Source of the DNA: Amia ocellicauda
Taxonomy: Eukaryota > Chordata > Actinopteri > Amiiformes > Amiidae
Assembly: GCF_036373705.1 (NCBI RefSeq)
Contig: NC_089863.1
Coordinates: forward strand, 8,407,357-8,471,356
Length of the DNA stretch: 64,000 bases
Direction of reading: 5' to 3'
The notes beneath the pieces are model-generated. The model saw nothing but the letters and a program-made list of their open reading frames with translations, was not told the origin of the DNA and did not search any database. Of the stretch, positions 1-12,957 are shown piece after piece (positions within the stretch are counted from its first letter, which is position 1; the number at the start of each line of letters is the position of its first letter). The position numbers were made by a program, and so were the translations under genes.

Positions 1-76
1 CGGTGAACGGAAAGGTTACTGGCGCTGCGACCATTTCAAATGTGTCTGATCGATCAATGTGTTTTCTCTCTCACAG

Positions 77-3000
77 CTGGCAACCAGAGAGACAGCTGCC
101 GTTCAGCGATGTGCGCTTGCCACCCCCTGTTGACTACCACAAGGACATTATTGAGGGAGAGGAGGTGGAGGTAGGATGTCTGGCAAGAAAAACGCATTAA
201 ACCAAACCAAGCCTAGCCTGGCCCTGTTTTTATGCATTTTAAGCCAAAGGATTGTATCCACAACTTTATAATTTATATATCCTGTCAAAGCATCCAGAAA
301 TGTTTCATAATGATACCCCAGCTAAGAGGAAAGCCTATATACTGAAGCATGGCCATTAATGTGGTGAAACCCTTCATCGAGTGGAGCTAAACCAGTTCAG
401 GTTGTGCTTGGGTGATGGAAGCAGTCCAGTCCATTCCTGATCCCCATTCCTTTATGAAGTTTAATTTATCTTCATTGCAAGAGGGACTTGCTTTTTCTGG
501 ACCACATGGATGTTCTAGTGCACTTGTCTGACTAATCTCAGGTCCCGTCTTGTGACCTGACACGGTCTACCACCAAGAAGAGGTGTGCACTAAAGTCAAG
601 GGTTTTTACTTTCTAGTTTCAAGACCGTTGGTTCTAAATCCCTGATATTTAATGCGTATAAAGTCTTCAGATAACTACCTTAAAAACCTAAACTGTAAAG
701 CAATTACATCTGGCACAAGTAGAAGTGGAACAGATTTCCATGGACATCAACCATATACATTTTGTCTGTGATAACTGGTATGCGTGGAAGGACACTGATT
801 AATGTAAATCAGCTGTGTACCAAGAGCACAAGTGTGTTCCCCTTGGTCCCATGTAATAATACCTTTGTGCACATTTTTCTCTTGACAGTCATTGTAATGG
901 GCCAATGCATTAGTACAAGCAAATTCAAGTTAATAATCCCACACATCTCACAGGGGTAGAGACATTTGAAAGGTCATGTTCCTTAAACGGTGAGCATACA
1001 GCCTGCTCAATAGACAAATTTTAGTCTGAATCAGGAGAGGTCTTTGGGGGGAAATAAGCACATTGAAAATGTCAGCAACTGTGAAGTGAATTAATGTACA
1101 GGTGAGATGCATAATGAAGACTATTTTAGAACTTCTTTGCAAAAGTGTTTTCAATTTGCTCGGTTTCTTGTATTTTACTTGATTTCCCGAGGTGCATTGT
1201 GTTTGGCCAAAGTAGTGAAATAGTGGTTGTTTTCCAAATATAGTTTGAAATGAGAAATTAGCAATGAGATAAAGTCCTACAAATCAAATTTAAGATGCAA
1301 AATCCTTTAAAATTGTGTGATATCCTATTTAGCATGATTTTTTTAATGAAAGGACAATCCAGAAGTATTAAATTAAATATAATTGTTCATGGCACAAGGT
1401 GGTGCTGGAGAGCTGAATTCTGCAGCTTTTAGTTTAATTTTAAGAAACCTGCAGTTCAAAAATGCTCTAACAGCAGGTTTTGGATTTGCTTAAAGTGCTT
1501 TAGTGAACATCTAGAAGGCCTATTCTGTACGTTTTCATAGTTTCATTGTTTGTAAGGTAATGCTTAATGCCATACAGAGTTGAATGATGAATTAATTAAC
1601 TAAACGCATTTCATAAAGGCATGTACAGGCAATCAGGTATACTCCTGTTAAATTTGATCTGCAGCTTTCATATAATTTTTATTTAACACAGTGTTTGTGC
1701 TTCAGGGCAATGATCCAGTATGTTGTACAGGTACCATGCCATTTCAGTTCTCAAAAACAAAATCCCTTTCTTAGGCACCATTGAGAGGCAATTGTGTGGT
1801 GTTGGCTCCTTCAAGCTCTATCAGTAATTCAATCATTTGAGACACTGTTGATTTCTAAAGCAGACATTCTGCAACCTTCTGCAGTCCTCTCTGGACTTCT
1901 TGTTTGTACTTCCCAAACCAGTGCCTCTAACTTCCTGTCCTCCGCAGGTGTACTCCAGAGCCAATGAACACGAGCCCTGTGGCTGGTGGCTCGCCCGGGT
2001 TCGGATGATGAAAGGAGAGGTGAGTTGGATCAGTCAGTCACGGTTTAAGGTTTGTTTGAGATACTGGTGGAAATCTGGGCATAATTGTGGTTCCCCTGAT
2101 CTGGTCGATCAACTGAACTGGACATGATGTCAAAGTAGGCAGGGATAAAGGTGCTATAATCTTACATTGCATATAGGTGTGTGTCTGGGTAGTGGACTAA
2201 ATAGCCTTCCCTGTGAACTGGAGCACAACAATGCCCGTGTATGTATATCTGATTGTTTAGGTGTTTGATTGTTTACCAATGCCACACCTCTGTAGGTTCA
2301 GTGCAATTTTAAAGAGTACACAATCTCTGAATTCCCTGCCTTAATGGCAAAGTTTTTTTAAATGCACCAGATCACTTACCAGTTGAAAACAAAAATGCTT
2401 GTTTATTTTGGGTAAAACTAAACCTTCTGAAAGGCATGAACGGCAATGCTAGTTTCATAGCTCTGACTGGGGATGCACTGATTGATTGCTACATAGACGT
2501 GTCACTGGAATAGTGCAAGATTAATATAAATAGCTTGTTAAACCTCCTTTATGAAGGGCAGCTGATGTATTTGCACTCTCTTATCTCAGTTCTACGTGAT
2601 TGAATACGCGGCCTGCGATGCCACCTACAACGAGATAGTGACGCTGGAGCGGATCCGACCGGTCAACCCGAACAACCCTGCCTCTCAAAACACCTTCCAT
2701 AAAATAAAAATCTCTGTACCCGAAGACCTGCAAGAGACGTGAGTGAAACATTGTTCTGTGGCTCCATCTTTTGCCTTACATTGTCTAAATGTTAAAAGTT
2801 GTAGTCTGTCTGTCTGTTGATGTTTCATGTTCCCGTTGCTGTGAGCACTGGACTGTAGCTTTTACGGATAAAAAGACTGATATACTAGCAAAGCTGCCAT
2901 TGAGGTTTATCTTACAAATGTGTATATGACCAGAGCCTCTGGAAGCCCAATAGGCGTGACATTTAGTGTTACAAATGTTTAGATGGGAATGTTTTTCTAT

Positions 3001-6000
3001 TGAGTTTTCTTGCATGTTTCTAATTAAAAACACAACAATCTTTTAAATGTATGAATTAATATGCTGAACAGACACGGCCCACCTGAACCTCAAACTTGTC
3101 TTTCCAGATGTGCCGACGACTCCATACACAAGGATTTTAGAAAAGCAATCGGAGCAAACTGCATTTTCTACAGCAGTACCAGCCATGAGCTGATCGTACT
3201 GGTGAGTATTTGGGATTCTGAACACAAGTTTTATAAAGAGAAATCTGAAATGAGTGCGGTCAACTCCTATATTGTTTGCTACAAATAAAACATTAAATTC
3301 TAGTTTTACGTTTTTTTAAATTGAGTGAATTCAGATGAGAATTTTTACTGTTATAAATGAACCATTAATAAAACCACAATCCAAATCACTTGTCGTATTC
3401 TGTTCAGATCTATTTAGTATTTTCAGGTTTACTCATTTAATCCTTTTTCTATTGGAAATACACAGAAGGAAACTTAAGGTGGATTGTGCATATGTCTTAT
3501 AAGTACAAAATAAGATCAGTTTTTTTTTTTTGTGTGTCCCTGACAGTCAACAAATGAGTCTACAGTGAAACGAGCATCCCTACTGAGCGACATGCATTTC
3601 CGCAGCATTCGAACCAAACTCATGCTGATGACCCGTAATGAGGAAGCCACCAAACACTTGGAGGTAGGAATGTAGTCATCTTTCTAGCTTAACATTTACA
3701 CGTGTCCCCAAGAGTAAATAAGCTGAAGGTGATGGAGAAATGAATGTGCATTTGACCCAAATGTGTGTGTACAGAAAAAATAACCTAATCTTCTGTATTC
3801 CAAGCCGATTCTAGAACTTATATTTTAGTCAAGTGTGTCGAGTCCTCAAAGGAATACGGGTTCTAAGAACATCAGATGAGTTCATCCTCAATACCGTCTA
3901 AACATCAGACCACTTCTGAACTGCATTTACAAACCAAGGCCAGGTTTAAATCAAAACTTTGACCCACCCGCTAACAGAAAACTTCAGAACTGTACTCGGT
4001 TGCGGCTTCATTCTTCTTCAGTTCATTTTTAGTAAGATACCACTTTCTTCTAATCAGAAATGTAACCGCAATGATGTACAGGTTTGTAGTTTGCTATTAG
4101 TGGGTGGGTCAAAGTTTTTATTTAATCCGGCCCCAAGCCTTTATTCTTTGTTTAGATGCAGCATGTTGAACTAGTTGACCAGTTTCAGGAATTCTGTTTT
4201 GGCAATGGCTTTAGTTACATATTATCTGAGGAAAGTCACTTATCTATTCAATGATTTTCATGCTATAGTCCTAGGCTACATGTGCAGTTTACCAGTATTA
4301 TTCCCTACATAATCCTACAAATTAAGCATGTCATTATTTTTTGTCCATGTTTTGTGCTTTGCCCACAATGTCTATATGTCTATAAAAAGCAAATTGAAAG
4401 CTTAAGATGTTGAACAATAGCTGTTTTATAATGGAGGAAAGAAAGCTCCAGAATGAACGTTCAAATGCTGTTTAAGACTTTCCCATTCGATCCCATTACT
4501 CTGACTATTATATGACCCATAGAGCTGAAACCTGGACCTAATCAGAAGAGTTGATTTGTGCTGTACTGGTTTCTCATCTTTCAGAAGCTTACTGACCCCT
4601 TTCCTCTTCCCTCTCTCAGACCAGTAAGCAGCTGGCCTCTGCATTCCAGGAGGAGGTGCGCGTGCGAGAGGACCTGATGGGCCTGGCGATAGGCACGCAC
4701 GGCGCCAACATCCAGCAGGCCAGGAAGGTCCCCGGGGTGACGGCCATCGAGCTCGAGGAGGAGAGCTGCACCTTCCGAATCTATGGCGAGGTGAGACTCC
4801 GGCATGGGTCGCTTCAGTTATTAATCTATAATTAAAACTTAATCAAAGTTTAAAAAGAGTGTAGGCCATTTTTTAGTGTTTTTCACAAAGATCTTTTCCA
4901 GACGTTTCTTGAAAGGTCCCAGAAAATGCGTTGTATTTGTTTTATATTGAGTATCAATCGTGTTTTCAAATCCAGACTTCTATTAGTACTGTATAATGAC
5001 AGGAAGTAAACTATAGAAGTTTGTGTAAAGTGTCCTGGTGTTCCTACTGCCAACAGTTTTATCACTGTGAAGCCATCTCAAGTTAAGCAGGGCTGGAGCT
5101 CGTTAGTGTCTGGATAGGAGACCTCTTATACATGCAGATTAGTGGCATTGGCACCTCTGCTTGACAAATAGTCTTTATACCTGCATTGTCTCGGTTTCAG
5201 ACTCCGGAGGCGGTGAAGCAAGCCAGAGTCTACCTTGAGTTCAAAGAGGACTTTGTGCAAGTGCCCCGCACACTTGTGGGTGAGTGGATGTTCTGTAAGG
5301 GGATGCGGGGAAATGTATTCTTGGAAAGTACTGAATTAAAATGTGCTTCTATTAAAACATATCAGTGATTTGATTTATACATGGTGAGAAACAAGTCAAT
5401 AAAGAACAGATTGTGCCCCAAGTTGGTTAATTAAGTCTTGAACAGTACGGTCAGTTTGTGAAGCCAAATCTACTAAACTTAGTTGGTTTTATTTTCCTTG
5501 TTTTTAAATTCTTTACTTGTTGTCGGCCCATTTCAGACCTTTCACCTCTGTTTTCCACACAGGCAAAGTGATTGGGAAGAATGGTAAAGTGATCCAGGAG
5601 ATAGTGGACAAATCTGGTGTGGTACGGGTTCGAATCGAAGGAGACAATGACAAAAAACTCCCCCGAGAGGAGGTAGGCAGAGAAGCGACTGGCAGTGCTA
5701 AAGAGGTGAATGAAGCCGGTTGTTTGCTTACAGCATCGTGATGGCAAATGTGTTGCATCTGAATACTGGCACTGCCACTGTTTTTCATTGCTTCCCGTGA
5801 ACAGTGTGTGAGTTCTGTTGAAAATCAGTTTTGTGTCTGTTTGTGGTGTGGCAGCCTGTTTTTTATACACTACTTTGTCCTGCCTAAATTTTTACCTATC
5901 CCAAAAGGGCTGTGGAGATACTCAAGTTAATTAATGAGTGACTGCTAAAAATGAATATCCTTTTATTCCCATAACTATAATATGATACCTTTGGGTACAA

Positions 6001-9000
6001 ACTATATCCAGGATCTTTGTATTGCTTTTATTTGGTCTGAGAGAGGAGGGAATGAGACCCCCGAACCTCCCTCTCCATTTGGGTTTACCACTTGGACTGA
6101 CCACTTAAGAGAGACAGTCATGTGATGTCAGTGCCAGAGGGTGTTTTCATCAGCTGTGGTCTCTGAAGGGATAAGATGTCAGCCTAGCACCTAGCTGGCA
6201 TTGGATTGTATTGTCACAGTATATAGAGCAGGCTGCTGACAGGTCTTCATCTCGGTGCATCAAGTGTATTTTTAGCTTTGCTTGTATTAATGGAAAACAA
6301 AACATGGAATATGCATTACCTCCTCAGGGTACTGTGGTTCCACAAGTGACCTTTCAAGATGGCAGGTTCTAGCTTTACTTCTTGTATTTGAAGGCTGACA
6401 GTGTTTTCAACAATAGCCCAAATTAGCTGTGATATTTTACCGAGTTTAAAATATTATATAATTTCAAGTGATGTTAATTTAAAGTCTGATCTTGTGTATA
6501 TTAATGGGTTATACATGTGTAACTGTAGTACCAGAGTTTGAGATGTATGCATGCATGTAATTGTGTATATATAGTTCTGAGTCAGTTTTCAGTTGTCATG
6601 GTCATGTGTCCTCTGTTGAATGTTATAGTCTTAATATCTATATAGTACTGATCTGATATTAATTACTCCAGAAGCCACACCCGTCATCTTGCCAGTACAA
6701 TCCAGTCTTGAATTTCACAACTTTCTGCATGCCTGCTGGTTTGGCTGTCGAGGGTTGTGTGATGTTGACTTGGCAAGTGTATGCACTGTGGCTCCTGATC
6801 TCTGAACGACTGACTCCCCATCTCATCGGACAAGATTTTGTCTAGTGACATTGGGTCGTCGTTGTCTTGTGACCAGTTTTTGTGCTTCTCATCTCTGCAA
6901 TGTTTAAGAGTTGGATATTAATGAGTTTTGGGTATCTTGGTATTATAAACCATTATACTGATTTACAAAATTGCTTGTTTATGAAGAGATTTGATAGTTT
7001 TCGTAAGAAAACAAAATCCACTTATTTTGCTAATGAGGCATCCTGTTGACATTAAGATGCCCTGACAAAAATGAATGCTAAACCCTCATTTTGAAACTAG
7101 TATCCAAGTTCGATTGACTTTATTTTTGTCAGCTTTGGTGCTTTTCTAGAAATTGGCCCATGTTATGGAACTAAAATAGCCGTATCTTAGACAATTATCA
7201 AGATTGGTTAAAATGATGACCAGTCATCGGATTTTAAACCTATTATTATTAATAATAATAATAATAATAATATTTATTATTATTATTTTTGTCATTTAGC
7301 TGACGCTCCAGGGTGACTTACATTTGTACCCATTTATACAGCTTGGCATTTTACTGGAGCAATCTAAGTGAAGTACCTTGCTCAAGGGTACAGCAGCACT
7401 GCCCACCTGGGATTTGAACCCACAACCTTCATGAGTCCAGAGCCCTAACCACTATTCCACAGTGCTGCCCACATAGAATTAATAGAACTGCAATTGAAGT
7501 TGAAAATAAAACTTATGGCGGCAAAGGTTTATGCAAATATCAAGGTTTAAGTTCAAGAGACAAAAATATTAAATCACTTTCCCAAGCACCTCAGTTATAG
7601 CTAATTGGAACCTCAAAAGTTCGTCTGACTGAATTGACTTCAGATTTTTGGCTTTTAGACGTTGATGTTTTAACCTCACACAGTTTATTTGCACACAATT
7701 GTGAATTTCTCGTGGACGTGTAGTTATAGGAGCCCGCTATACATCATGTTGCATTCTGCTGTAAGGCCGGTTTATTAACCATAAATGGTGCTGTTCTGAG
7801 CAATAGTGCGCCGACTAATTGGCACTAAGTTAACGTTGGCTTGGCAGTGTCTGCATTTCTAATGGCTGACTTCCCGATCAGCGATTGAAAACGGTCGGGG
7901 CCTGTGTCTCCGGATCTTAACCCCCTGTTGCGATTGTCTGCAGGGCATGGTCCCGTTTGTCTTTGTGGGCACCAAGGAGAACATCAGCAATGCCCAGGCC
8001 CTGCTCCAGTACCACCTGGCCTATCTGCAGGTGAGTGACACTGAGATTTGTCCTCCTATACCAAGACCTGGGTTAAACCCTATATGATCTGTTTCAAGTG
8101 TATTCTTTTTACTAGTTTTAATGGCAAATTTGATACCTGCTTCCATAAATATGGATCTGATACACATGTAGGATCCACGTTGTCACAAAAGAAATCTCAG
8201 AATCCTGCAGACGCGGGTTGAGCTATGATTTTAAGGGAATGGGAACATCTGAAAAGTATATACTGTAGGTGGTACTTTGGGGATATGCATTGTCATAATT
8301 TTACTAATGTCTGAGAAATTGACCTGCTCTTTCTTGTGGTTACATTTTATTAAGTTTATTATTTATTACAAGAAATTGCATAGAAAGCATAACTGGCAGA
8401 AGAATCCAGCAATTATCCAAAACATATGAGGAATTAAAGATTTCAGATCCAATGCTTTTATTTAAATTAGTCTCAATCTGCAATGTACATGTTAACTAGA
8501 TTTCAGTCCGACTAACTTTAAACTCTTTAACAATGACAGAACAGATTTGCATTATCTGTTGAATTACACTCCAAAATCCTATAAAAGGACAGTTTGCTGA
8601 ACTGGCTCCCCCCTCCCAGTTTGAACTGAGATTTCCTGAGTGTTAAAGGGTTAACAGCGACTGCCCCTGATGAGTCTACCTGGCCCTCCCACCTGCTGTG
8701 AAACTTGCTGATAGGCTTCCATTTCCACCACAGCCCTGGCATTTTTATAAATAGCACCCGTTTTAGGGAATGAATGGAGCCGACAGTGTGGGTTACAGAA
8801 AAGCGCGCCTCAGCCTCCCAAAATACCCTCCGAGTCCACTTGCAGCTGTCGAGCGCCGCAGTTGTCGCATACCGTCGTGGGCTGCACACAAGACAGTCAT
8901 TCTTTGAATTGCATGTCAGCTGAGTGAAGAGTCCAGCTTCTTTAAAGATACATAATCCTGCAGATAAAATGAGTGTATATTTTAGCTGATTTAAAAAAAT

Positions 9001-12000
9001 ATATATATATAATTCTGCTGATTCATAACCTCGTATTACATTAATGTCACGTCTTTGGATATAAAGGATTTCATATTGTTTTAGGAGTGTTTTTCAAGGT
9101 TGAGGTTGTTATATTCTGTATAATCCCTCTGCAGAGTGACACGTGGGATTACAGGGTGGGCTGCTTCAACTCATTCACATTTCTCTCTGCTCCCTAGTGT
9201 CCTTTGCAACCTTTTATTAATGTGTGAAACATTTTCTGCTGTAATACAAGCAAAGTTGATTGTCCAGTGGAAGTGGCACAGATTTTGACTAATTTTACTC
9301 CTCTTTTCCAGCTGATTTAAATTAATTCTGTTCCCTTTATTTTAGTTTCGTGGCCACAACAAAAAGTGTAACTGGTACTTGTTGCTGGAGCTTGAATCCA
9401 TGTCTCACCTCACTATTTTGCCAATAAGCAAACTTATTTTGTATCCTATAATCTTCTCAAAGTGGTTGTTTTTTGTAACTTGAAGGTAATATGAAATCAG
9501 CCAGGTCTCAGTAATTAAACATTGAAGGAGTAAGGCCAAAATGAAGAGTTTTGCAGATGACGCCTATCATATCTTTCATCTTGAACTTTAAACCAGGAAC
9601 TGCATGTTATAAGCATGTTCATGTGTGGTGCTCCCTTGTACCTCCAAACGTTAAGCCGTTCCTGGCACAGTGTTGCTTAGGAAGTGCCTCTGACTTGGCT
9701 GGTTGTGCTTTGCGTCTCCAGGAAGTGGAGCAGCTGCGTCTGGAGAGACTACAGATCGACGAGCAGCTACGGCAGATTGGGATGGGTTACCGGCCACCCC
9801 CCAGCCGCGGGGGCACCGGGGGAGACCGCGAAAGAGGCTACCTGACCGACGAGAGCAATTCCTCGCTGCACGGCTCGCGCACCTACGGGGGCAGAGGCCG
9901 GGGCGGCCGCAGGACGTCGAACAGCCAGCACTCTGGATATGGTGAGAGGGGTGATGGGCATGGCCACCTGTCCCTTGTGTTATTGCCCGTTGGCATGGGG
10001 TATTGGGTTCACGGTCTTGGTCCTGCAGTGCCTCGCAGAACAGCAACTTTCATATATCTGGTTCAATCGACAACATGGGTGAAACTGGGAAGAGTCTCTT
10101 AAATGGAGCCGCAGAGAATTTGGTCCTGAACTGAAGCCATTTAGAGCTGTATGGAGTGAGACCAGAGCCTTCATGGACCGGGAGACCATTAAACAAACAA
10201 AACTGTCATTGTCTGCATTCTTGATTCATTTGACCTATTAGGATGCAATAAAACCATTTAAAATGCTGCAATGTAACTAGCTGATGTGACTACCTTCTAA
10301 AGACCACTGTGAAATTGTTAGTTTTCCTCGTGTCTATTCCCATTCGTGGTCATGCAGAACTTGTGGGTAGAATATATATTCTTAAACCTCAGTAGACTTC
10401 TCGAATATTAGAACAAATGCAACACTTCAGAAATGACATTTATCAACAAAACAGTTCAATAGAGGCATGAACGCAACACTCAACCGGTTTGCTGTATTGC
10501 TGCTCACACTCGTGTATAATGTTCGAATTGGGAGTACTGTGCAGTGCAGATGTATTTGAAAGGCGCTATATAAAATAAGACTCTTTGAACTGCCTTAAAC
10601 AAGTTGCCTCTCTGTTTCAGGCACCAACTCTGAACTCTCCAACGCCTCAGAGTCTGAGGAGGTGAGCGAGAGGGAACAGCGGTCCCGTGCGTCGGCGGAA
10701 GAGAGACCCCGCAGAGGGGGCAGGGGCAGAGGGGGCCCCACCACCTCTAGCCGGGGCAGAGGGGGCCCAGGGAACCGTCCGGCCAGCAGCACCATCAGCT
10801 CGGGTGAGATCCCTTTACTGAGGATCTGATGTCATCTTGATTTATTCAGATGCAGTTCTGTATTTAAATGTGATAGACTGCACGTGTCTGATCATTTTAG
10901 ACTTGAAATCTGAAAGAAATGAGACCAAACTGATTTTTAAAAAGGTGTTCTGTGTTTAAGGTGTCATCATAATTTTAGTTTTAGATGAAGCCTGCCATGC
11001 CCACACACCCCACTAGAGGGCAGCGTCCACACGTTGAATGTAATTCTGGATGTGATAAATATACCACAGATTTAAATTTAGATACTGATTGGGAAACTGG
11101 GGAAATCCATATATTTGAGTTTCCTTTTTTCTTTGCTGGCTCAGACAACTTGCTGAGTTGCAAAACTGCATGTCATGCATATGTCGTCTTATTGTGATCT
11201 GAGATTAAGCTTTGCGTAGTATCTATACTTCTCAGATTGATGTCAATGCCTGTTTCTCTCCCAGTCCTGCGTGACCCTGACAGCAACCCGTACTCCCTGC
11301 TGGACCGTGCCGGAGAGCTGGACCAGGCGGGGGACACGGACACCAGCGAGAACCAGGCCAGCGCCGAGAGGAGGCGCCGCTCTCGCCGCCGCCGCACCGA
11401 CCAGGAGCCCAGCGTGATCGACGGGGCAGCAGAGTCCGACGGCCCGTCAGTCAGCGAGAACGGCCTCGGTGAGGACCGCTGTGGCCACCACCACTCACAC
11501 TCACTCTCTCTGTAAATCCCATGAATAATGTAACATTTCTCAGTTATATCTCTTCACTACACTATTAACCCCTAGGGACATGACTTGCTGAAGTTGGTAA
11601 AATATTTTCTCGTTAGTGAGTGTTTGAATTCGGTTTATTACTTCTTGCTGTTCTAATCCCCATTTATGGTGACTTTTTGCAGCTTTTGCGTGTGGGAGTG
11701 TGACCATAACCCCAGTAAACATACACTCGGTTTATTGCTTAGAAAACCTTTACTAACTTTGGGAAATCCAGCCCTCAGAGGTGGACGTAACTCGCTCACT
11801 CTTTCTCTCTTCCTTCCCCCCCCCCCAGAGGACGACAGCAAGCCCCAGCGCCGCAACCGCAGCCGGCGCCGTCGCAACCGCGGGAACCGCCCAGAGGGAG
11901 GCTCGGCCAGTCGTGACCGTCAGCATGGTCAGTGTGGTTGTGCGGTCTCTTTAGATATGAAGTTAAGAAGGGTTTTTCCCTGGTTCCTCCTTTCAGTAGC

Positions 12001-12957
12001 AACTCCGATTTTATGCTTTCAAGTTTGAAAGGAGTGGAACACAGTTTAGCGATAAATGGGGCTGGTTTATATTTTACTGTAATGTAGTTTATCTTTTTCC
12101 AAAAAATAACCTGTTAGTCACCTTACTTGATTAAAGCAAAACATGGTGGTCAGACCTATTTCCCATTTAATCCTCAGCTGCCACAGGAGAGAGACTTACC
12201 TTGAGTACCGAAACTCCACGTTCTCTTTCCCCCACAGTGACGGTGGCCGACTACATCTCTCGCGCGGAGTCCCAGAGCCGACAGAACCTCCCCCAGAAGG
12301 ACCAGGTAGAAGCCGGTCCTGTGTCCTTGGAGCCCAAGGTGATCGCGGTTCTGTGTACTAAAGGGAGGGGGGGGTTTCTCTTGCTAACGGATTAAACAAA
12401 AGCTGATTTTTGCTTTGGCTTGTGTGTTGAATGAACAGTAATTGGGAGGTCAGTGTTTTCTGTCTGTGTACACACTATTACCCCAAATAATGGGATAAGA
12501 CTCCCTCTGCTGGTCGTGGATCATATAGTAGTGTTCCCTAACACTCCAGGATTTGTATACATGTTTTGGGGGAATGCTTATTCAGAACAGTGACGGGGTG
12601 TGTAATTTGGTCGGGACAGGAGATCAACTGAAAAGTGTCGCTTACAAAAATATGCGTTTGAAAACCACTGCAGGTGCGATTCTTATAAAACATGATGTTA
12701 TAGACTGTACTTGGCAAAACCTCGGCTAAGGAAAAGAGAGTTCTGCCCCCGGGGGGCCCCATAGTGTCTAGTAATTTCCGTTTGACGTCACGGATCCAAT
12801 TATAGTTGTTTCCGTGCCTGACGTGAGCTTTTTTGTTTTTGTTTTTCAGGAAAATGGGAATGTCGACGGTGATCACAAACCAACCAAGAGGTCCCCCAGT
12901 GACAACCGGGTCGTCCCTAAAAGCGAATCTCCTGCTTTGGTCAATGGGGTCGCCTAA
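77..12957 (+). CDS. fxr2: FXR2, fragile X-related RNA-binding protein (5' end outside window)
   Basis: Fifteen exons (exon 3 to stop) read as one frame of about 628 residues: 77-170, 1948-2019, 2590-2738, 3108-3201, 3547-3663, 4620-4790, 5201-5279, 5563-5672, 7944-8030, 9722-9941, 10621-10803, 11265-11468, 11829-11927, 12238-12338, 12850-12957. All have AG/GT borders and matching phases; several sizes (94, 72, 149, 94, 117, 171, 79, 110) equal those of the FMR1 family as I know them. Visible parts in order: Agenet/Tudor region, KH1 with GTHG, KH2 with GKNG, an export-type helix ([12 protein letters not shown]), RG-rich stretches, and an Arg-rich block ([15 protein letters not shown]) that is the FXR2 nucleolar signal and is absent from FXR1 and FMR1. 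That block, the [10 protein letters not shown] segment and the NGVA end identify FXR2. The family binds mRNA and polysomes and regulates translation. About 44 N-terminal residues lie upstream. The penultimate exon could instead stop at 12305 (CAG|gtagaa), 11 residues shorter; the longer form gives a total close to human FXR2. Confidence 0.96.
5067..5130 (+). repeat. 5S rRNA-derived fragment (SINE3-like or 5S pseudogene)
   Basis: In the intron between the 171- and 79-base fxr2 exons, the stretch containing agttaagcagggctgg and gtctggataggagacc follows the internal promoter half of 5S rRNA (A box, intermediate element, C box) with several substitutions. The outer 5S stem is missing, so this is a degraded copy or the head of a 5S-derived SINE, not a working rRNA gene. 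Confidence 0.6.
7240..7471 (-). repeat. tRNA-derived SINE in fxr2 intron
   Basis: On the minus strand this reads as a tRNA-like head with a B-box-like GGTTCAAATCC at about 7417-7427, then a body (gagcaaggtacttcactta class) and an AAT/ATT microsatellite tail at 7241-7287. The same family occurs on the plus strand at 61370-61570. It lies in the 2.3 kb intron before the exon at 7944. Confidence 0.8.

Noticed and set aside
9651..10046. 131-codon minus-strand open frame over an fxr2 exon
   Set aside because: Antisense shadow of the GC-rich fxr2 exon 9722-9941.
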